Shown here piece after piece: positions 6,031 through 12,343 of a stretch of 14,551 nt of DNA. Below the pieces are notes generated by a model. That model made no database searches, was not told the DNA's origin, and worked only from the letters and a program-made list of their open reading frames with translations. This stretch comes from JBKPNX01 sp046732855 (GTDB taxonomy: Bacteria > Pseudomonadota > Alphaproteobacteria > Geminicoccales > Geminicoccaceae): NCBI GenBank assembly GCA_046732855.1, contig JBKPNX010000255.1, positions 1 through 14,551 of the forward strand, given 5' to 3'. Both the position numbers and the translations under genes were made by a program. How positions within the stretch are numbered: the stretch's first letter is position 1; the number at the start of each line of letters is the position of its first letter.

Positions 6031-6555
6031 ATGGACAAGTTCCTCGTGGCGCGAGAGCAGCTGCTAACCGCGCTTGGCTTGTTCCTTGAGGACAAATCGC
6101 CTATATCCGTCCATGTTCTTGCTGGGAACGCGAGGGAAATCCTTGCGTCTCTGTGCGAGAAGGCGGGCGTTCGGGGCCAATCGCAGGAGTCAGGGGAGCG
6201 CAGACAAGACGGCACGAAGCTTTGGAAGATAGTGAATGAATACAGAAACGTTTTCAAGCACTTCAGGAATGACGATGAAGAGATCCTAAGCGAGTTCTCT
6301 GACACCCATAATGATCATATGCTATTCCTTGCTATTGAAGACTATTTTAAGCTCAGACGCAAGCTCACAGTTGAAATGCGCGCCGTTCGGAACTGGTATT
6401 TTGCTAGCTATCCAGACAGGTTGGTTGAGGAAAAGCGGCGGCTTGCAGACGAGTTATCCTATATGACAGGGCGGTCGCGCGCTGAGCAGAAGAAAGAGTT
6501 ACGAAGACTAATCTCTCGAGCTCAGATCTTTGACTCATTCCATGAGCCCGACTGA
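6031..6555 (+). CDS. hypothetical protein with a HEPN-like motif
   Basis: A 174-residue, all-helical protein without signal or membrane segments. It contains R72-N-V-F-K-H77, an R-x4-H pattern followed by F, which is the active-site signature of HEPN RNases; the Arg is followed by a polar residue, as is usual there. The N terminus (LLTALGLFLEDKSPISVHVLAGNAREILASL) and the later SEFSDTHNDHMLFLAIEDY resemble a widespread family of unknown proteins near defence genes and islands. ATG 6031 follows AGGGA; GTG 6028 is an alternative. The DNA is less GC-rich and uses codons such as TAT, AAA and ATA far more than the hisD group, which suggests acquisition by transfer. It stands alone on its strand. 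HEPN membership is inferred from the motif, not proven. Confidence 0.6.
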   Translation: MDKFLVAREQLLTALGLFLEDKSPISVHVLAGNAREILASLCEKAGVRGQSQESGERRQDGTKLWKIVNEYRNVFKHFRNDDEEILSEFSDTHNDHMLFLAIEDYFKLRRKLTVEMRAVRNWYFASYPDRLVEEKRRLADELSYMTGRSRAEQKKELRRLISRAQIFDSFHEPD

Positions 6556-6749
6556 GGGAACGCGTCAGATCACCGCCTCCCTGATCAATCTTCGGAGTAG
6601 GGCGTTGACAGATGAGAGCCCGACGTCAGCGGGCTGCAGCACCGTGGCGGAGTTCAGTGTAAGAATGTAGCGATTAACGCGATCTTTGAGCAAATAGGGT
6701 AGTTTGGCATCGTTGCCAGCAAACCCTAGAGGCTCGTCCTTTCTCTCAG

Positions 6750-7010
6750 CTAAAGTTGCATAGTACTGGCGAAGGCCTTTCGAACTCGCCGCGCCGCCTC
6801 TTCTTCAGACAAGCCTTCCTCTTCCATGTAATACGTAAAAGTACTCACCTTCCAGACGTTGTCCTGATGCTCCATCACCTGACAGTCTTTGAGGGTGAGG
6901 GCGGTCCACCATTTCCTGTCGGCTTCACTGACCAGATGCTCATCGTCGGGATGGACCTGCACTTCCGGCGCGGGCTCGCCACGACCGAACAGTCTCCTCA
7001 GCAACGCCAT
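6750..7010 (-). CDS. small hypothetical protein
   Basis: An 86-residue acidic protein starting at ATG 7010 (minus strand), five bases after a strong AGGAGAGG ribosome site. It opens with MALLRRLFGRG, which could associate with a membrane or a partner. It then has HPDDEHLVSEADRKWWTALTL at about 20-40, WKVSTFTYYMEEEGLSEEEAARRVRKAF at about 53-80, and ends TMQL. I do not recognise the family. The frame stays open upstream to 7445, but the ribosome site and the change in composition support 7010. A promoter-like region with a dyad lies just upstream. A second minus-strand frame without a start codon overlaps its 3' end and runs on to 6565; see findings. Confidence 0.6.
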   Translation of the reverse strand: MALLRRLFGRGEPAPEVQVHPDDEHLVSEADRKWWTALTLKDCQVMEHQDNVWKVSTFTYYMEEEGLSEEEAARRVRKAFASTMQL

Positions 7011-7041
7011 TGCCTCTCCTTTCAGTTGAGCATCAGCGTTT

Positions 7042-7071
7042 CGTATAAACCATTTCCGATTTGCTGGAAAT
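7042..7071 (-). promoter_or_regulatory. promoter-like site with dyad upstream of the 86-residue gene
   Basis: On the minus strand a TATACG box (7047-7042) lies 32 bases before the ATG at 7010. Just upstream is the perfect dyad ATTTCC-8-GGAAAT (7071-7052), placed where a repressor could block the -35 region. The -35 itself is poor, so the promoter is tentative. Confidence 0.35.
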
Positions 7072-7155
7072 CTCGATTCGCGACAGAGGCGCTCTTGCTC
7101 CGCCTCGGGACCGCAATCTCGCGAAGCCACTCCGATCAAGGACGGCGCTTTGAGC

Positions 7156-7183
7156 CCGCATTGCGCTTCGACGATCAATGCGG
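7156..7183. repeat. 8-bp inverted repeat
   Basis: CCGCATTG (7156-7163) and CAATGCGG (7176-7183) flank a 12-base loop. It lies between two divergent small genes and upstream of the HicB-like gene, and may be an operator or a transcript hairpin. Confidence 0.5.
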
Positions 7184-7289
7184 CCGTATTCCGGCGACCT
7201 ACGTCGGTATCACCCGAGCAGGCCGGATCGCAGATCGCGCCAGGACAGCGCGTTGTGGTATGGCGGTCCCCGCAAGCGGGAGTGCGGCG

Positions 7290-7472
7290 ATGCGGTTCTA
7301 CGACTTCGCGACCGTGATCGAGAAGGAGGCGAAGGAGTACAGCCCGAGTCTGCCCGGCTGCTTCAGCAACGGCCCCACGATCGAAGAGACCAGGCGCAAC
7401 ACGCGCGAAGCGATCCAGCAGCACGTCGCCGCGCTGCCCGCCCACCGCGAGCCGGTGCCGCAGGGTTCCTGA
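7290..7472 (+). CDS. HicB-like antitoxin, orphan
   Basis: A 60-residue protein matching the N-terminal, partly RNase H-like domain of HicB antitoxins: MRFYDFATVIEKEAKEYSPSLPGCFSNGPTIEETRRNTREAIQQHVAAL fits the family pattern '..vviE.d.dgY....PeLPGc...GdTleEa..nireAI..hl..L'. HicB normally neutralises the mRNA-cleaving toxin HicA. No HicA with its 'G....r..GSH' pattern is seen on either side, and the protein ends soon after the first domain without a C-terminal DNA-binding region. ATG 7290 is taken as the start, although the frame is open further upstream; no strong ribosome site is visible. It is an orphan antitoxin, a remnant, or a partner of an unknown toxin. It converges on the HepT/MntA pair. 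Confidence 0.7.
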   Translation: MRFYDFATVIEKEAKEYSPSLPGCFSNGPTIEETRRNTREAIQQHVAALPAHREPVPQGS

Positions 7473-7520
7473 GCCTTGTTGGTGAGCACGGCGCCAGTCG
7501 ACGCAAAGCGCCGGGCCCGC

Positions 7521-7886
7521 TCAGCTCCCGTCGGGCTCGGTCGCGCCAAGCTCCTGCAGCATCGCATCAACTGCGGCCTTGAGCGATGCCAGGTCGCTCG
7601 TCACAATCTGCCATATCCGCTCGTCGATCACCTGGTCGTAAGCGTGGCGCAGGACGTTGCCCAAATCGGCGATGAGGCGCCAGCCGACGGCAGGATGGCG
7701 CCCTTTCAGGTCAGTGGGAATGTGGCGCGCGGCTTCGGAGATGCGCTCGAGGTTGCGCTCGACCGCATCGCGGGCCACCCAATCGGCCGCGTAGTCCTCG
7801 AAGGTCTTGGTGGCCGTCAGCATCTCGATCCTGGCGATGGCGTCGAGGATGTGGCGGATGCGGTCTGCGACCGGCGCCCCGGCCAT
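7521..7886 (-). CDS. hepT: HepT-like ribonuclease toxin (DUF86, HEPN fold)
   Basis: A 121-residue helical protein of the HepT/DUF86 family, the toxin of type VII toxin-antitoxin systems. The active-site region is GNVLRHAYDQV at 76-86, with R80-H81-x-Y83. In this family the Tyr after the HEPN motif is the residue modified by the MntA partner. The rest follows the family: helices MAGAPVADRIRHILDAIARIE, FEDYAADWVARDAVERNLERISEAARHI, GWRLIADL, and IDERIWQIVTSDLASLKAAVDAML. Start and stop overlap the upstream antitoxin gene by one base (TGATG), so the two are co-translated. Length is normal and the motif complete, so the toxin is probably functional. Activity on RNA is inferred from the family. 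Confidence 0.92.
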   Translation of the reverse strand: MAGAPVADRIRHILDAIARIEMLTATKTFEDYAADWVARDAVERNLERISEAARHIPTDLKGRHPAVGWRLIADLGNVLRHAYDQVIDERIWQIVTSDLASLKAAVDAMLQELGATEPDGS

Positions 7887-8218
7887 CAGAATATCTCGAT
7901 AAGGTCGTCGGCAATCGTCTTGCGAAAGCGCGGCCGAAGATCCTCGCGGATGACTACGCCAGCCTCACGCCCGAGCAGGTCGCACAACGCAAGCCGGACC
8001 TCGGCGAGGTCGAGCAGCGAGAACTTGCGTCCGGAGGCGACGTCGATCAACACGTCGACGTCGCTGTCCGAGCGCGCATCGCCACGCGCCACGGAGCCGA
8101 ACAGCCAGAGCCGGGTCACGCCGAGCGCGCGCAGATCGGCTGCGTGCTCGCGGATCGTGCGCACGACGCGCTCGCGCTCGACGAGCGCCACATCGGGAGC
8201 GTGCACCTGCGTGGCCAT
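7886..8218 (-). CDS. mntA: MntA-like nucleotidyltransferase antitoxin
   Basis: A 110-residue minimal nucleotidyltransferase. The signature G41-S42-x10-D53-x-D55 (LFGSVARGDARSDSDVDVLID) is complete; it binds the metal and nucleotide used to attach AMP to the HepT toxin and silence it. The third acidic residue, usually in a 'vDlv' strand after 'LLGR', is replaced: the sequence reads LLGREAGVVIRED at about 81-93. ATG 8218 gives the usual length; the frame continues upstream without a conserved sequence. AGGG sits just before the start. The gene leads the operon and is followed with one-base overlap by hepT, the standard antitoxin-first order of this system. Confidence 0.92.
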   Translation of the reverse strand: MATQVHAPDVALVERERVVRTIREHAADLRALGVTRLWLFGSVARGDARSDSDVDVLIDVASGRKFSLLDLAEVRLALCDLLGREAGVVIREDLRPRFRKTIADDLIEIF

Positions 8219-8690
8219 GTCCCTATGGTGGCACAGCGGGCCTTCATCGTCGAGCGAACGCCTCATCCCGGATCGCATCGAGAATGTGCTCCAGGGGCGC
8301 GGGGATCGGCGAACGGCATCAGAGCACGTCCAGAGCATCCGCCTGAGCGCGCCTCCAGATGCGGAGACGCTCGCGCCGTCGACTGAAAAAAGGGCACTCG
8401 GTCGGTCGAAGAATGAGATTGGTCAGGAAGCGATCGAGGCCAGCGAGGTTGACCAGAGTGAAGCGGGCGCGCGGCCCTGCGAACGGACGGGAGCACCTGA
8501 GAAAGAGCAGCCCGTGACCGTGCGCGGCGCATGGGCCTGCTGCCGGCGCTGCGCGCCCCTTTTGTCCCCCCCGTAACGGCGCCAGGGAATCCCAGGGTCT
8601 CATGGAGCAGACGAACAAAAGATTGACCACGATCGGTTAGCATGCCCTTACCGACGGCCGCGGCTTCGGGCAGCACCAGGCGCCGACGTG

Positions 8691-8719
8691 TTGAGAAAAT
8701 TCCTATGATCCGCTACACT
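8691..8719 (+). promoter_or_regulatory. sigma-70-type promoter without an obvious gene
   Basis: TTGAGA (8691-8696, five of six consensus bases) and TACACT (8714-8719, four of six) are spaced by exactly 17 bases. Transcription would begin near 8726 and run into the repeat stretch. No protein gene follows on the plus strand before 12068. Confidence 0.45.
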
Positions 8720-8860
8720 GGCGAGGCGCGCGGGTGTGTGTCTGCGAGTCCCGTGGACAGCCAGGAGAGAAGGGGCGCCATCTCAGCGCAGGTGCCGTGT
8801 CGTGCGCTGCTCGCGGTCCGATCGGAGCTGAGCGCTCGTGACCTTGGGACTTCATACCCA

Positions 8861-9058
8861 AACGAACCCGAGATCGCCGCGCCGAACGAACCCGACCCGC
8901 GCGGCAGACTTCGTGCACGAACGAACCCGACCTCCGCGCAGCCGAAGGAAACCGACCCCCACAGCGAAATCCTGACAAACCGAGCCGCTCTGTCTCCAAA
9001 CGAACTCGACAGGTGGTGCGCACGACCCAAGCCGCTCACGAATGCCGAACGAACCCGA
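8861..9058 (+). repeat. interspersed AACGAACCCGA repeats
   Basis: Exact copies of AACGAACCCGA lie at 8861-8871, 8885-8895, 8920-8930 and 9048-9058. Degenerate copies lie at 8945-8955 (AAGGAAACCGA), near 8974-8983 and at 8999-9009 (AACGAACTCGA). Spacings run 24, 35, 25, about 28, about 26 and 49 bases. They are not multiples of three, so these are not protein repeats. Spacers between copies are not conserved, so this is not a CRISPR array. Confidence 0.8.
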
Positions 9059-9081
9059 GGCGGGCAGGATTCTCGGGTTTT
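9052..9081 (+). terminator. hairpin, possible weak terminator
   Basis: AACCCGAG (9052-9059) pairs perfectly with CTCGGGTT (9072-9079) around a 12-base loop, and TTTT spans 9078-9081. The left arm is part of the last AACGAACCCGA repeat. It could end a plus-strand transcript from 8726 or the minus-strand polysaccharide operon that stops at 9155. The T run is short. Confidence 0.4.
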
Positions 9082-9154
9082 GGGCTCACACGGCGTCAAT
9101 CGAATCCGGGGCAGGGTCGCCAGGACAGCGCGTCGCGGCGCCGATCGGCCGGAC

Positions 9155-10417
9155 CTACGGCGCCGTTGCGGGAAGCTCCGGATAGGGCGCCAGCCCGGCA
9201 TCTTCCCTGTTCCGATACATCCGGTTGTCCTGGTCGGTGGCGCCGTTGCCAATCGCGCGCGCGCCGACGATCGTATTGTTCCGGATGATCACCCGGCCGG
9301 GCGATTCGCTGGCCAGGACCGTGCCCTTGGGCGGCATCAGCCCCAACGCCTGGGCCAAGCGTTGCACCAGCCCCACCGGAAGCGTGTCGAAGATCAACAG
9401 ATTGCGCTCGATCAGGGTCTGGTTCACCTCGTGCAGATCGCCCTCCAGGGCGAGGCCGATCATCTGCGCGTTCGCACTGTTCGGGCCCTTCTCGAGGACA
9501 TTGCCGCGGATCACCACATCGCCGCCATTGGGCAGATCGATCGCCCGGCTGTCATGGCCGTCGAGCCCGGCGATGACGTTGTTCTCGATGATGGTCGACT
9601 GCGCCCGGCTCTTGACGCCGTGACCGCCGCCGGTCGTCGCCAGCACCCGATTGTGGCGGAAAATGAAGGTCTGAACCGTCGGGCCGATGTAGACGCCATG
9701 CGCCCGCCCGCCAAAGCCGTTGCGCTCCAGCAAGGAGCCCTCGACCAGCAGGGACCCGCCGCCGGGCCCGCTCAGGATGCCTTGCTGATTGTCGTGGAAA
9801 TGCACATTGCGCACGGTGAGGTCGTCACCCTCGATCCGGATGCAAGCGCCGTTGTTGTCGCGCGCCGTGATGCCGGAACACTCGATTCCTTCGATCACCA
9901 CGCCCGCCGCCTTGACCACCAGCGCCGCCTTGCCTTCCACCGCGTGGCCGCGCAGGTGGGCGCCAGGCTCGCCGCGCAGGACGAGACCCGGCGTCGTGAT
10001 GACGGCGCCCTCTTCGTACACGCCCGGCGCCAGCACGGCTTGATCGCCCGGCATGGCCGCCGCGAGCGCATCCTGCAGGCTGGCGTACTGGCAGTCGGGT
10101 TGCGCCGCGCCCGGCGCGCAGATCCGAAGCGTGCGCGTCCCGCCCGCGCCTGGCGGGTGCGGGGTCGCATCGCCTGCCGGCGTCGAGGTCGCGGCCGCAG
10201 CCGCGAGGCGCACGTTGGATGCGCCAAACGCGAGGGCAGCAGCGCTCGGTGCGTAGCGGTGCACCCGCCCCGCAACGCCCGCCGCGGCACCATCTCTCAT
10301 CGCCGCAGCAACAGGCGGCGCGGCGACGTAGGCTGCACCCGGCGGCAAGACGTACGGGCTCGCGGCCAGGAGGGCTGCGACCGCCAGGAGCAGAGCGCCT
10401 GTCCAAAGGCCGATCAT
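9155..10417 (-). CDS. exported right-handed parallel beta-helix protein
   Basis: A 420-residue protein starting at ATG 10417, eight bases after AGGTG; GTG 10450 in frame is the alternative. Residues 1-25 (MIGLWTGALLLAVAALLAAS) are a signal peptide or N-terminal anchor, followed by an Ala/Pro-rich linker to about 95. From about 113 (SLQDALAAAMPGDQAVLAPGVYEE) the typical opening of a pectate-lyase-like beta helix appears. Repeats of the 'i..N.i....' type follow (FIFRHNRVLATTGG, TIIENNVIAG, VVIRGNVLEKG, VIIRNNTIVGARAIG). Such proteins bind or cleave polysaccharides in the periplasm or outside the cell; no catalytic set can be assigned. It lies directly downstream of the O-glycosylation-ligase-like gene in one operon, which suggests a role in processing or displaying the same glycan. 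Confidence 0.8.
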   Translation of the reverse strand: MIGLWTGALLLAVAALLAASPYVLPPGAAYVAAPPVAAAMRDGAAAGVAGRVHRYAPSAAALAFGASNVRLAAAAATSTPAGDATPHPPGAGGTRTLRICAPGAAQPDCQYASLQDALAAAMPGDQAVLAPGVYEEGAVITTPGLVLRGEPGAHLRGHAVEGKAALVVKAAGVVIEGIECSGITARDNNGACIRIEGDDLTVRNVHFHDNQQGILSGPGGGSLLVEGSLLERNGFGGRAHGVYIGPTVQTFIFRHNRVLATTGGGHGVKSRAQSTIIENNVIAGLDGHDSRAIDLPNGGDVVIRGNVLEKGPNSANAQMIGLALEGDLHEVNQTLIERNLLIFDTLPVGLVQRLAQALGLMPPKGTVLASESPGRVIIRNNTIVGARAIGNGATDQDNRMYRNREDAGLAPYPELPATAP

Positions 10418-10459
10418 CCTGCCAGCACCTGTGCGGGCGGCAGGGACCACGTCACCGGA

Positions 10460-11752
10460 TCAGGCGCGGGCACCGGATGGCCGCTCGAACGGCGACAGAC
10501 GTCCGGCATCCTCCGGCAGGTCAGCAACCAGACGTTGGCGCACCAGCGCCTGCGTGATCACGACGATGGCGATGATGTGATAGTACAGATCGAAGGTCGC
10601 CAGATTGAGGAACAGCCCAGCGACCGCATACGCCACAATGCTCACCTGGGCCATTGCCGCGAGATCCGCCGCCCAAGCCAGGTCCGGATGGTCCCGCGCC
10701 CGGCGGACCACGGCCCCGGCGCTGAGGTATGCGCCAAAACCGAGTGCGAGGAACATGATCAATCCCACGTAGCCGTGTTCGGCCAAGGTTTCGAAATAAA
10801 TGCTGTGCGCGTTGCGGTAGCCTAATGCGGTCGCAGCTTTGTTGCCTCTGAAGACCTCGAAGCCGCCGCCTGCCAACGGGTGCTCGCGCGCGACGTCGAT
10901 GGCATAACGCCAGCTTTGCAGGCGAGCCTGCGCCGAGGCATCCTGCTCGTACGCAAAGATCGAAACGACCCGCGTGTGCCAATGCTCCGGCATGAACTGC
11001 ACCGCGCCAGCGAGCGCAAGCCCGGCGATCAGCGCCAACGTCATCCGATGGCGCGACTTCAGGGCGAGCGCAACCATCGTGACGGCGAGCCCCACCATCG
11101 CGCCGCGCGAATAGGTGGCGAGCACCGCGACGAGGATGCACGGAAGCGAGCACAGCAGGGCAAGGCGCAGCCAACGCCTCGAGGCGGTCAGTTGCAGATA
11201 GCGCACGAGCGGCATCGTCATCAAAAGAGCCAGGCCGAACGAGTTGTTGTCGGCAAGGAAGCTGTTGGGCGGGCCCGCGAGCCGATGCACGCCGCCGGTG
11301 AGCAAAGTGAACGCCGCGCCCTTCAGCGCGAACAAGCCGAGCGACAGGACAATGACCCAAATCAGCGCATCGAGCCGGCGGCGCGAGGTGATCAGCCCGA
11401 GCGTGACGAAGCCGTTGAACAACAAAACTCTGATGGTGCGATTCCATTTCGTCATTGCCGGGTCCGGGTAAGCGGCCAGCAGGGTGGTGAACGAAACCCA
11501 CGCGGCGAACACCGCGAGCAACAGGACCAGCGGATGGCATGGTACGGTTTTGGGTTCGCGCGAGAACAGCCAAGCGGCAATGGTTACTAGACCGACGACC
11601 ATGGCGAACGGAAAATCGTAGGCAAAACCCCAAGTCAGCCGGTGCGGGTTCATGTAGCCGATCCACGACCACACCAGCACGCCGACGTGGGGCTTGATCA
11701 CGATCAGCGGCAATGAGCCGAGCACGAGGAGGGCGACCAGCAGGCTGCGCAT
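10460..11752 (-). CDS. O-glycosylation ligase-like protein, exosortase A-associated type
   Basis: A 430-residue multi-spanning membrane protein with about ten hydrophobic segments. The N terminus (PHVGVLVWSWIGYMNPHRLTWGFAYDFPFA, 21-50) is characteristic of the putative O-glycosylation ligase found with exosortase A (TIGR03097, DUF5935 region). So is LTGGVHRLAGPPNSFLADNNSFGLALLMTMPL at about 151-182. The Wzy_C / WaaL-type part shows TYSRGAMVG at 213-221, ARLQSWRYAIDVAREHPLAGGGFEVF at 276-301 and NAHSIYFETLAEHGYVG at 314-330. It would transfer a glycan from its lipid carrier to a protein or lipid at the outer face of the inner membrane; the acceptor is unknown. ATG 11752 is preceded by GGA. The exosortase itself is not in the window. 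Confidence 0.88.
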   Translation of the reverse strand: MRSLLVALLVLGSLPLIVIKPHVGVLVWSWIGYMNPHRLTWGFAYDFPFAMVVGLVTIAAWLFSREPKTVPCHPLVLLLAVFAAWVSFTTLLAAYPDPAMTKWNRTIRVLLFNGFVTLGLITSRRRLDALIWVIVLSLGLFALKGAAFTLLTGGVHRLAGPPNSFLADNNSFGLALLMTMPLVRYLQLTASRRWLRLALLCSLPCILVAVLATYSRGAMVGLAVTMVALALKSRHRMTLALIAGLALAGAVQFMPEHWHTRVVSIFAYEQDASAQARLQSWRYAIDVAREHPLAGGGFEVFRGNKAATALGYRNAHSIYFETLAEHGYVGLIMFLALGFGAYLSAGAVVRRARDHPDLAWAADLAAMAQVSIVAYAVAGLFLNLATFDLYYHIIAIVVITQALVRQRLVADLPEDAGRLSPFERPSGARA

Positions 11753-12067
11753 CAGCGTCCATCGCGAGACGCGCTCGAGTTCGGCATTCCCCGAGGTTGA
11801 GCTTCACGCAAAATGCACAGGATCCAACCTCGCAGGCAATGGCGGCGGCAGCGCGACCCCCCGAGCGGCATGGCCTCGGTGTCGCGGGGTGGTAAACGCA
11901 GCGCCGCGCCACAGAGCATCCGGAGTGCCCGCCGCCTGGCCACGCGCTGAGCGCCGCAGCGCAGCCACGGCTCGGATTTGCCCGCTCGAGCCCATCGGCC
12001 AAGGGGTACATCACGTCCACCGGCAGTGCTATGCAGGACTGACGCGCCTCGAGGCAAGGATCTTGGC
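11753..12067. other. 315-base intergenic stretch between divergent genes
   Basis: It separates the minus-strand glycan operon from the plus-strand small membrane protein and should hold both promoters. I see no sigma-54 pattern and no clear -35/-10 pair on either strand. A modest hairpin can form around 11857-11880 (CCGAG with CTCGG). No gene is supported. Confidence 0.5.
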
Positions 12068-12238
12068 ATGCCCCTTCTGTTCTTTTTGATCCTGATCATC
12101 CTGATCGCGCAGCTCGGCTTCTGGAAGACCTTCAGCGCGATCGTCGGCGGCGTCGCGATGATCGTGCTGTTCGTACTGCTCGCGATCGCCCTGCTCGCGA
12201 TCGCCGGCCTGCTCCTGATCCGTCGCCTGCGACGTTGA
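12068..12238 (+). CDS. small two-helix membrane protein
   Basis: A 56-residue protein starting ATG 12068, eight bases after AAGG. Two hydrophobic segments (about 3-18, LLFFLILIILIAQLGF, and 26-50, IVGGVAMIVLFVLLAIALLAIAGLL) are joined by a short WKTFSA turn, and the tail IRRLRR is basic and should face the cytoplasm. No family function is known to me; similar short hydrophobic proteins are common in alphaproteobacteria. The frame is open upstream to 11978, but the ribosome site and composition favour 12068. It precedes the SDR gene by about 105 bases on the same strand and may share its transcript. Confidence 0.7.
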   Translation: MPLLFFLILIILIAQLGFWKTFSAIVGGVAMIVLFVLLAIALLAIAGLLLIRRLRR

Positions 12239-12343
12239 GCGTCGGATCCGCTCCGGGACCAGATCGGGGGCGAGTGGCCGTGATCTTCCGGGCGCGCTTC
12301 CACCCGCGGCAGAACACCGGCACGTAGGGTGAGCGCAGCGGCA

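Larger units (their letters stand above)
8219..9154. other. 936-base stretch without a protein gene
   Basis: Several long frames cross this stretch, but their composition is Arg/Pro/Ser-rich, without family patterns or ribosome sites, and I read none as a gene. It contains a promoter-like site (8691-8719), spaced AACGAACCCGA repeats (8861-9058) and a hairpin with a short T run (9052-9081), all listed separately. At 8219-8640 I see nothing else; it includes the upstream control region of mntA. Confidence 0.55.

Noticed and set aside
4737..6305. A 522-codon minus-strand open frame
   Set aside because: It runs opposite to hisD, UPF0262 and the phosphatase-like gene, all firmly identified; its repeats are the antisense of the 14-bp array.
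7011..7289. A hicA toxin gene upstream of the HicB-like gene
   Set aside because: No frame shows the short double-stranded-RNA-binding-like HicA pattern with its GSH motif.
7476..8576. A 366-codon plus-strand open frame
   Set aside because: It is antisense to the HepT/MntA pair, whose motifs are complete.
8861..9058. CRISPR array or protein repeat
   Set aside because: The motif is only 11 bases with variable spacing, and the spacing is not a multiple of three.
8642..10825. A 727-codon plus-strand open frame
   Set aside because: It is antisense to the beta-helix gene and part of the ligase gene, with Arg/His/Asp-rich composition and no family pattern; the minus-strand genes have clear domains.
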